Below are positions 56,502-64,000 of a DNA stretch of 64,000 nt, one piece after another. Below the pieces are notes generated by a model. It saw only the letters and a program-made list of their open reading frames with translations, had not been told where the DNA came from and did not search any database. The DNA is from Allium sativum (Eukaryota > Streptophyta > Magnoliopsida > Asparagales > Amaryllidaceae): NCBI GenBank assembly GCA_030737875.1, contig CM060923.1:33968501-34032500 (forward strand), given 5' to 3'. The position numbers and the translations under genes were made by a program. Each line of letters begins with the position of its first letter. Positions within the stretch are counted from its first letter, which is position 1.

Positions 56502-56728
56502 GCCTAAGACATGAGGTTAGACTCTTTTGTGGTGTAAGACTACCCGGACCCGCCCGAAAAATCCAACTGCCACAAATGCCAGTCTAATGTGAGAGGTCAA
56601 AGGCACAAATTAAATGCGTAACAATTGTGAAGACACGAGGTTAGGCTCGTTTGCGGTATAAGACTGCCCGGACCCGGCCGGCAAATCCAGCAACCGCAAA
56701 TGTCAGCCTAATGTGGGAGGTCTTTACA
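56502..56728 (+). other. Pair of structured stem-loop modules (54895 element LTR)
   Basis: Module 1 (56502-56604): GCCTAAGAC/GTCAAAGGC (GCCT/AGGC and GAC/GTC pair, middle unpaired), TTAGACT (56517)/AGTCTAA (56581), TTTGTGG (56526)/CCACAAA (56570). Module 2 (56626-56728): TGTGAAGAC/GTCTTTACA, TTAGGCT (56641)/AGCCTAA (56705), TTTGCGG (56650)/CCGCAAA (56694). Loops read AAGACTACCCGGACCC and AAGACTGCCCGGACCC, then CAAATCCAGC or close. Compared with each other and with the LARD, the stem changes are compensated on the other side. Confidence 0.72.
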
Positions 56729-57557
56729 AGGTTACAGTTCTAATGAATTAAGTAACACTTAACCAGATAAACATGTGGTGGGACATAGGGGGTTAAGTGG
56801 GTGCCTTGGGTGGCATGTGAAATTAAGTGGGTGTCTTGGGTGGCATGTGAAATACGATTAGATGCACTTAACCAAGATTGAAACATGTAAGAAGACATGA
56901 ATAAGAATGGGGTTAAGTGGGGAAACCTTAGTGGGGACCAAGCATAGGTGGAAGGTTTGTGTCAAGCATGGGGCCCTTTTCAAACCAGTAACCTATTAAG
57001 TATCTTTGTGAGCTCGAACCAAGTCAAGGACGAGACACGCTTACTGGATTTGATTGTAAGAGGTCAACACGGGTTAGCGGTGGCAACGCAAGTCCAAAGG
57101 GGTCATGTGCGTGCGTGGGCCCGGGCTGGTAGGTAAGACGTTGTTGCATCATGTAGATATAAGCTGTGCATCTTTGGTGGTATCGGGTTGCCACTTTGGG
57201 GAGTGATACACCCAAATGTGGGACCAGCACGGGTATCTACGAGTTTGGGAGCCGATCGAATGAGGGTAATGGGTACAACTAGTGGAGATAGGGCAGACGG
57301 CACCTATGAAGGCAGCTAGGGGTACACGAAACTACCATTAACATTCTTAAGTTCTGTAGGCGGGATCAACTTTTAGGGTGACTAGTGGTGGTGCAGTATA
57401 GTAATTATCCTATAGTTATTAGGAAAGAGATTAACGCCAGAATATTCCTCTTATTTGCTTTGTCATGCCACTTGTTTCATGGTCATATCTTATATTACCA
57501 GTTTATGCCTTATCCTGGTTACTTTAATAATTATATTGTTAAAGTTATTATACTCGT

Positions 57558-57572
57558 CAGACTTTATGTCTG
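57558..57572 (+). other. LTR hairpin CAGAC/GTCTG
   Basis: CAGAC (57558-57562), loop TTTAT, GTCTG (57568-57572), then ACCCCC. Confidence 0.58.
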
Positions 57573-57979
57573 ACCCCCTTGTTTTCGCCTCTTTTCTTCC
57601 TTCCCCCTCCCCCAGGTTCTCAGGGAGGGACTAGTACTTGTGGAGCTTGATCTCAGATCTCTTTCTCTCTCTTTTGGAAGTGCTTGGATTGCTGAAAGTA
57701 AAGTTCAGCTCATCTCTTTTATGGCTACTTGTGTTGGGGTTTATGCTTTTTATTTTATGTACTCTGAAACAATTTATCAAGATGGATATTAAGTGTACTT
57801 GGTTTATGAAGTTGTTGTAATCAAACTATTTCTCCACTGCAATAAAAGTTGTTTTAAAATTTTCAAGTACCATTATTTATATCTGTCTTGTTATATTCTG
57901 TTCTATACACTAAATACGCTCCATGGAAGTTAATGCATTCCCTTTGTGAGTGACATTAATGGACGTGGGGTGTTACACG

Positions 57980-57991
57980 TGGTATCAGAGC
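57980..57991 (+). other. Primer binding site, initiator tRNA-Met (54895 element)
   Basis: Perfect TGGTATCAGAGC two bases after the LTR end. Confidence 0.9.
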
Positions 57992-58184
57992 TGAAGGTTA
58001 CCATACCAGATATGAATTTTGAAAAACTATTTTTCAAAAAGCATTTTATAAAGAAATACTTTCAAAAGTATGTTTTAAGGAAAGTATTTTCAAGAGAAAA
58101 GTTAGTTTTAAAAACATAACCCCCAAGAGCCATATATCTTTCTTTCGAATTCTCCATTTTGAATCTCTTCATTTTCTTTTCAGC

Positions 58185-61100
58185 ATGTCTGGAATTCCCG
58201 AGATACCCGAGGTGATACCGATACCAGGATGGTTTAGAAGGTATTTGGAAGCTAGGGCCAATGTCGCAGGCCCAACAAATTCTCCTCCTCCTCCTCCCCC
58301 TCCCCCTTCTCCTCCCCGTGTCGATACTTTTGCAAATATATGCAAAGATTTTAGGGCAATGGGCGGGAAACCTTTTCACGGATCAGAGACGTTTGTTGAA
58401 GCTTGAAATTGGCTTAAGGAGGTGGAAGATCTATTTGGTATTTTCGAAGTAGAAGATGGAAGGAAGGTCCAATTGGCTACTTGGTTAATGAAAGACGAAG
58501 CCTCGTTTTGGTGGGAGGTCACGAACGGAGAGAGTCAGGTGGAGACATGGATGGATTTCAAGCGTAGGTTCGAAATGAAGTTTCTCTCACGAGTAGAAGA
58601 GAATTTATATATGGAAAGATTCTCGGCGTTGAAGCAAGGGGATTTATCAGTAAAGGAGTATGTCAACAAGTTCAATCAGTTGGCGAGATTTGGCTTGGAA
58701 TTGGTAAACACACCTGAGAAGAAGGCCCTAAGGTTCGTTAAAGGTTTGAATGAGCCGCTACATGGGTTGGCAATGACCCACATTCCGATGGGGAATACCT
58801 TTGAGAATCTGGTAGACGTGGCGCCTATGCATGAGGAAGAGAAAGGTGCGAATGCTAATAAGGCACCGGAGAAAAAAGTAGACCAGAAGATGCCACAACA
58901 ACAAAACAAGAAAGGTGGGAAGAACAATAATGGCAAAGGAAAGAAGAAGTGCTTTAATTGTGGTACACCAGGCCATCTGAGCAAAGACTGTAGGAAAAAG
59001 AAGAAGACTGGTTGTTTCCACTGTGGAGAGGCAGGTCATCTAGTTAAGGACTGCTCAAGGAAACAGGGGCAAGGGCAAAGAACTTCTGGAGGGCAGCTTC
59101 AGGCTCTCATGGCACCAGGGCAGGTGAGAGGGCAGATTCAGGCTCTCATGGCACCAGGACAGGAGAGAGGTAGAAACATTTCCATTGAAAGTTTAGTTTT
59201 TCTATTTGATCATCTTGTTCGTACTTTGTTTGACTCTGGCGCTTCACACTCGTTTGTATCTGCTTCGTTAGTTGAAACACTGCACCTAAATACTAGTCTA
59301 GTTACGGATCCCATAGTAGTCTCAAATCCTATTGGTTGTTCGGCTCATCTTTCTATGATTTGTCGGGGTTTGAGAGTGTCTATCTTGGGCATTGGGTTTG
59401 AATGCAACGCCTTTGTTCTTGTCTTTATGGGCTACGGCTTGATTCTAGGTATGGATTGGCTAACTAGATACGATGCCATCATAGATTGTGAAAGAAGGGT
59501 AGTTAGATTGTTGACTCATTGTGGAAAGACCCTTGATATTTCTTGTGACCCTAGAGGTCTGGTAATGCTTAACTACCTAGAATCCCTAGACGCATCCAAT
59601 GATGATTTGAAATCTGTTCGTGTGGTCCGTGAATATAGTGACGTCTTCGATGAAGTTCGAGGTTTACCCCCGAGGTGCGAGATAGACTTTCGAATATATC
59701 TAGTAGATAATGCAAAGCCAGTTTCATTACCAGTGCGCCACACGGCTCCGAGAGAGAGAGAAGAGAACTCAGTAAGCAAGTGAAAGAATTGCTTGAGAAG
59801 GGGTTCATAAGAAGAAGTATTTCGGAGTGGGGTGCTCCAGTCATTTTTGCTACAAAAGCTGATGGCTCACTTAGATTGTGCGTGGACTATAGAGAGCTGA
59901 ATAAGCTAACAAAGAAGAACAGGAACCCATTGCCGAGGATAGATGATTTATTCAATCAGTTGGTGGGTGCTTCAGTTTTCTCGCAACTGGATTTAGCTAT
60001 AGGGTTTCATCAGTTAAGGGTGGCTGAAGATAGCATCGATAAGACTGCCTTTAGAACTCCTGACGGTTTCTTTGAGTGGCTCGTCATGCCATTTGGTTAG
60101 ATGAATGCACCCACATACTTTGTTGGCTTAATGAGTAGGGTGTTAGGGAGTTTCTAAACAAGTTTGCGGTAGTCTTTGTAGACATATTCTGGTTTTCTCT
60201 AAAAATGAAGAAGAGCATGCCCTACATCTTAGGGAAGTCTTATAGACCCTACGAGCGCATCAGCTAAAAGCTAAGTTCTCCAAGTTCCATTTTTGGAGAA
60301 AAGAAGTGAGGTTCTTAGGACACGTGGTCTCTAAGGAAGGGATAGCTGTGGATCCCACCAAGGTGGTGGCAATCCAAGATTGGAAAACTCCTAAGAATGC
60401 AGCAGAAGTAAGAATTTTTTTAGGGCTGGCTGGCTTTTATAGGAAGTTCATTAAGGACTCTGCGAAGATATTGGCCCCTCTCACTCGATTAACGAAGAAG
60501 AATTTGACTTTTACTTGGGACGTTGACTGTGACGATGCTTTCCAACGTCTGAAGAGGGCTTTGACGACAACTCCAGTTTTAGTTTTGCCAAACGGGAGTA
60601 AGACATCCACTGTATATACTGATGCTTGCGGGACAGGGCTTGACGCAGTTTTAATGCAAGAGGGAAGGGTGATATGCTATGGTGGAAGACAGTTGAAACC
60701 CCACAGAAAAATTACCCTACCCACGACTTAGGGTTGGCGGCCATAGTTTTTGCGCTTAATTCATGGCGTCATTATTTGCTTGGCGAGAGGTTTGAGTTGT
60801 ATACAGACCATAAGTTGCTAAAGTACTTATTCTTTCAGAAGGACCTAAACTTGAGGCAACAGAGATGGATGGAGTTTTTGGTATCCTATGATATTGAGAT
60901 CGCATATACCCCTGGCAAGGGTAATGTTGTAGCCGACGCCTTAAGTAGAAAGAAGTTAACTTTAAGTCCTTTGTTCGTAGAGCGGCAGAGTTTGGAGTAT
61001 ATATCTTCCTTTGACTTCAGACCCTCTATCGATTATGTCCCCGGATTATTGGCATCGTTAGAGGTGCAACCTACACTTTTTGGTCGAGTTGGAGAGGCAC

Positions 61101-62529
61101 AGCGAAATGACCCACAGTTGGTTAAGATAATATGCAAGCTTATAGGAGGGGAGTCCTCGAGTCATCTTGATAGATATGCTATAGATAAGAGAGGTTGGCT
61201 ACGTAGAGATGGAATACTTTGTGTACCACAAGACGAGAGTTTGAAGAAGGCAATTTTTGAAGACTTACATCGCTCTAAGATGACCATACATCCCGGTGGT
61301 GATAAATGTATAGGGATATGAAGCGAGTTTTATTTTGGGCCGGAATGAAGAAGGACGTGGCTGAGTTCGTTGCTAGATGCTTAGTGTGCCAACAAGTCAA
61401 GGTGGAGCAGAAGATGCCGGGAGGTTTGCTCTATCCCTTAGAGATTCCGCTTTGGAAATGGGAAAGCGTTTCCATGGATTTTGTAGATGGGTTACCAAGA
61501 TCAAGGAAGAGTAATACGGGGATCTGGGTAATTGTAGACAGAATTACCAAAAGTGCCCATTTTATTCCCATTAAAAGTAGAAGGACCGTCGCGTGGTTAG
61601 CATTTGTTTACCTTCGAGAGATAGTTCGCTTGCACGACATACCCTCTAGCATTGTGAGCGATAGAGATCCCATTTTCACAAGTGAATTTTGGAAAAGCTT
61701 ACAAGAGGCGGTTGGAACGCAATTATGCTTAAGTACCGCTTATCACCCTCAGACGGATGGCCAGACCAAGAGAGCAAATCGGGTTCTAGAAGACCTTTTG
61801 AGACTATGCATCCTAGACTTTGAAGGAACATGGGAAGAACACCTTACACTAGTGGAGTTCGCCTATAATAATAGTTTTCAGGCTAGCATTGGCATGGCAC
61901 CTTTTGAGGCTCTTTATGGACGACCGTGCCGATCACTTACATGTTGGTGGGAATCCACTGATAAGGTTTTTCTTGGACCCGACATGATTAGCAAGACTTT
62001 GAAGATGATAGACCTGGTTCGACAGCGAATGAAGACGGTGCAGGACCGACAGAAGTCATATGCTGATAGGAGACGAACCGATCTTGAATTCAATATTTGG
62101 GACATGGTTTTTGTTAAGGTGTCACCGTTAAGAAACGTAGTCCGTTTTGGATCAGTAGGGAAGTTGGCACCGAGGTTCGTAGGAACCTTTCCAATTACGG
62201 AGAGGATTAGACAAATGGCGTATAGAGTAAAGTTACCAAAGAAGCTCAACGGAGTTCATGATGTGTTTCACGTTTCGCATTTGCGTAAGTGTTCACATGA
62301 TACGGCGGAAGTGTTAGAGCCAAGCACGCTCGAAGAAGTGGAAGTAGAGCGCAATGCCACAATCAGACAAGCTCATACACGCATTCTTGGATCGGAGGTG
62401 AAAAAGCTTCGCAACAAAGAGGTCAAGTTGGTCAAAGTGCAATGGGGAGATGATCAAAGAGACGCGACTTGGGAGATGGAAGACAAAATGCGTACGCTGT
62501 ACCCTTTCCTTTTAGAGAGTATGTTTTAA
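58185..62529 (+). pseudogene. Damaged gag-pol of the 54895 element
   Basis: ATG 58185 (MSGIPEIPEVIPIPGWFRRY) starts Gag, with a proline run. A TGA at 58404 in the Gag core interrupts it, then the same frame is open to 59783. It holds knuckles CFNCGTPGHLSKDC and CFHCGEAGHLVKDC, a 39-bp duplication (59091-59168) and protease DSGA. A frame change in a GA-rich run near 59755-59780 follows. RT is open at 59780-60100 and ends in TAG at 60098; further one-base losses follow, one inside the FVDD box near 60180. RNase H (60306-60731, then 60674-61321) is split by another frame change, and one more occurs near 61306. From 61306 to the stop at 62529 the integrase core (SMDFVDG, SDRDPIF) and a chromodomain-like tail (VKLVKVQWGDDQRDATWEME) stay open. 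In the catalytic glutamate region Glu is Lys (QTDGQTKRAN). Inactive. Confidence 0.9.
59091..59168 (+). repeat. 39-bp in-frame duplication between zinc knuckles and protease
   Basis: Two units of 39 bp (59091-59129, 59130-59168) each encode a 13-residue block with QALMAPGQ. Confidence 0.85.
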
Positions 62530-63097
62530 TTTCTCCTTTTTCTACTGCTTTGTTGACACTTGTCCTATCTTTTAGTATTATCTTTGCGATGACATCTTCG
62601 ATCTTTAGTTAGGAAGAACCCTATGGTTGCAAACATGTGTTTGAGACATGTTATGTTTGGTGGATGAAAATGGATGCAAGTGGTTGCTAGTGGTTGCTCG
62701 TGGATGCATGTACACACACATTAGGCAATAGATCGGCTCAATCACCTTCATGTTGCATATAAATGCTTGTGCGTATCTAAATTAATGGATGTATAATGGT
62801 TGTGTTATCATATGGATGCTGCATTTTGATGAATGGTTGTGCACACATGTAAAAATAATATGTATCGATAGGATTCTTTCGCATACATAATGGACGCATG
62901 GCGCTATCATGATTTGCATTAAGGAGGTCAACTGAATTAGTGGACCTCCTGATCTTTGCATTAATAAGGAACATATACACACATTTTTGCATAAGTTCAT
63001 ATAGCATTAGAAATTTCTTTAAGGACAATGGATGCTTGTGGATGATGGTTGAGTAGATGGATGATTGGTTGGTAGGATACATTCTTCTTAACTTAGA
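62530..63097 (+). other. 3' untranslated spacer with TGGATGCA/GGTTGC repeats
   Basis: Between the gag-pol stop and the PPT, short strings TGGATGCA, GGTTGCT and TGGTTGTG recur irregularly (62620-63070). Comparable strings stand near 24500-24780 in the LARD interior. No protein. Confidence 0.55.
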
Positions 63098-63132
63098 GAT
63101 TTCGGGGATGAAATCCTTTAAGGAGGGGAGAA
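63098..63132 (+). other. PPT-proximal hairpin and polypurine tract (54895 element)
   Basis: GATTTC (63098-63103) and GAAATC (63110-63115) form the hairpin; AAGGAGGGGAGAA (63120-63132) abuts the LTR start at 63133. Confidence 0.78.
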
Positions 63133-64000
63133 TGTAACACCCTGTAATTTTATAACATTAAAATTCACAAATTAAAGTATACTTAATTTTTAAAGAAGAA
63201 TTAAGTGAATGGGTTGCGCTATTATGTTCGTCTCAAAATTTTTGGTCAAGATAGACATTTGGTTTGCATAAAATGGATAACTTATGAAGAAGTTATTAAG
63301 CCTTGAAGTTTGTATGCATATGAGAGAAACATATATATATATAGACATATAAAAAAAATCAAAAAAAGTTCAAAACAGCGAATTGGGAGGGGGAATAGCC
63401 GAACCGCACCATTTTTGGAGTCGATCCGAGCCCCGCTGGGTCGACTAGGGGTCGATCCAGGGTGTTTGGCTGTCAACCCGTGGCCCGATTCGCCCTAAGG
63501 GCTGATGTAGCATCTGAGTGGTCCTGATGGTTCTGGTTATCCGTAGGTTAATCCGACGGCTCTTATTAAATTAAACTTCTATAAAAACACTTCTAAACCC
63601 CTAACCCTAATCACATTAATTCATAACAAGAGCCTCCATGCCGTCAATGGAGAACCTAGAGTAGCCGCCATACACTTTCAACCCTAAAGCAAGATAGAAG
63701 CTTGAATCAAAATCAAATCAAATCTAAATAACAATTAGTATACATCAAAGACGAGCAATTCAGTTTCAGAATACAGATCCCAGAAAGACAAGACTATTCT
63801 TTTTAATTGTGAGTATGATAGCTTTCACAAAATAATTAATTAATTTAATTAAGATAAGATATAATTGGGATTATGAGAATATGATTTTGAATCATGTGAT
63901 GTAAACTATATGTATGTTTGTGGTGTTGAATCATATGTTAGTCTTATGCAAGTTGGATCATATGTTAGTTCTTATGTGAATCTTATGCAAGTTGAATCAT
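63133..64000 (+). repeat. 3' LTR of 54895 element, first 868 bp
   Basis: TGTAACACCCTG onward parallels 54895-55760 with scattered substitutions and small indels (for example near 63200 and 63330-63350) and is cut by the end of the window. Confidence 0.92.

Larger units (their letters stand above)
54895..57977 (+). repeat. 5' LTR of 54895 element (3083 bp)
   Basis: TGTAACACCCCG to TGTTACA. It contains a GTCGATC cluster (55180-55220), TATAAAAA at 55344 with telobox-like CCCCTAACCCTAA, TATGCAAGTT repeats (55690-56150), two stem-loop modules (56502-56728) and the CAGAC/GTCTG hairpin (57558-57572). The start region is homologous to the LARD LTR (GTCTCAAAATTTTGG, TTTGGTTTGC, TGAAGAAGTTATT). Confidence 0.9.
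54895..64000 (+). mobile_element. Tekay-type element with damaged gag-pol (3' LTR incomplete in window)
   Basis: 5' LTR 54895-57977, PBS 57980, gag-pol remnant 58185-62529, spacer, PPT 63120-63132, 3' LTR from 63133 to the edge. The first 300 bp of the LTRs differ at several per cent of positions, so it is much older than the element at 12245. It is inserted in the LTR piece 53212-54894; the presumed TSD AATTC (54890-54894) cannot be checked because the right end is outside. Its LTR layout parallels the LARD. Confidence 0.9.

Noticed and set aside
56502..56728. Hammerhead, twister or HDV-type ribozyme in the LTR stem-loops
   Set aside because: I looked for CTGATGA plus GAAA and other known cores; the fixed loop does not contain them, so no ribozyme class is claimed.
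56626..56728. tRNA-like structure suggested by GGCAAATCC and a terminal CCAGC
   Set aside because: Arm lengths and T-loop consensus do not fit a tRNA; resemblance is confined to a few bases.
58185..58406. Separate small proline-rich gene
   Set aside because: It is in frame with the downstream Gag and is only cut off by the TGA at 58404.

Overview
The window is plant nuclear DNA built almost entirely of transposable elements nested in one another. The plant origin follows from chromovirus-type Ty3/gypsy elements primed by initiator tRNA-Met (TGGTATCAGAGC), an L1-type LINE with a C-terminal zf-RVT region, a plant-type TTF-zinc-finger hAT, and telobox/TATA LTR promoters. The DNA is AT-rich. I find no host gene, rRNA, tRNA or CRISPR. 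It resembles repeat-rich (pericentromeric) heterochromatin of an angiosperm; the species cannot be told.

Layout. 1-1520: decayed hAT transposase gene (minus). 1521-7159: AT-rich DNA with faint LTR-like remnants. 7160-8656 and 29027-30200: one dead LINE cut in two by a 20.4-kb insertion, the cut falling at its RT catalytic box. The insertion (8657-29026, TSD TCATC) is a LARD-like non-autonomous LTR element: 4.2-kb LTRs, a 2.15-kb internal region without coding capacity, but with PBS and PPT. Inside its 5' LTR sits a very young Tekay/Del-type element (12245-22092, TSD CGTAG) with 2551-bp LTRs that look identical and a gag-pol frame broken by one TAG. 31549-40861: MULE-like or foldback transposon with about 1.1-kb terminal inverted repeats, lying in an older antisense LTR and holding another LTR-like block and a diverged relative of itself. 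40862-41687: 3' end of that older antisense element. 41688-49139: decayed antisense Tekay-type element. 49140-52639: solo LTR of 3500 bp (TSD AATTA). 53212-54894: LTR piece of the same family as the antisense element. 54895-64000: third Tekay-type element, with dead gag-pol, running off the right edge.

The autonomous elements encode Gag (two CCHC knuckles), protease, RT, RNase H, DD35E integrase and a chromodomain-like tail. The LARD encodes none of these but shares terminal, promoter, PBS and PPT features with the 54.9-kb element, so it probably used proteins from a relative of that element.

The most interesting signals are structural. A stem-loop of about 100 nt, with an almost fixed apical loop and stems that change in a compensatory way, occurs as a tandem pair in LTRs of two families and as one clear copy plus a remnant in a third. 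Two smaller covarying hairpins recur: CAGAC/GTCTG followed by ACCC in LTR 3' parts, and ATTTC/GAAAT just before the polypurine tract.
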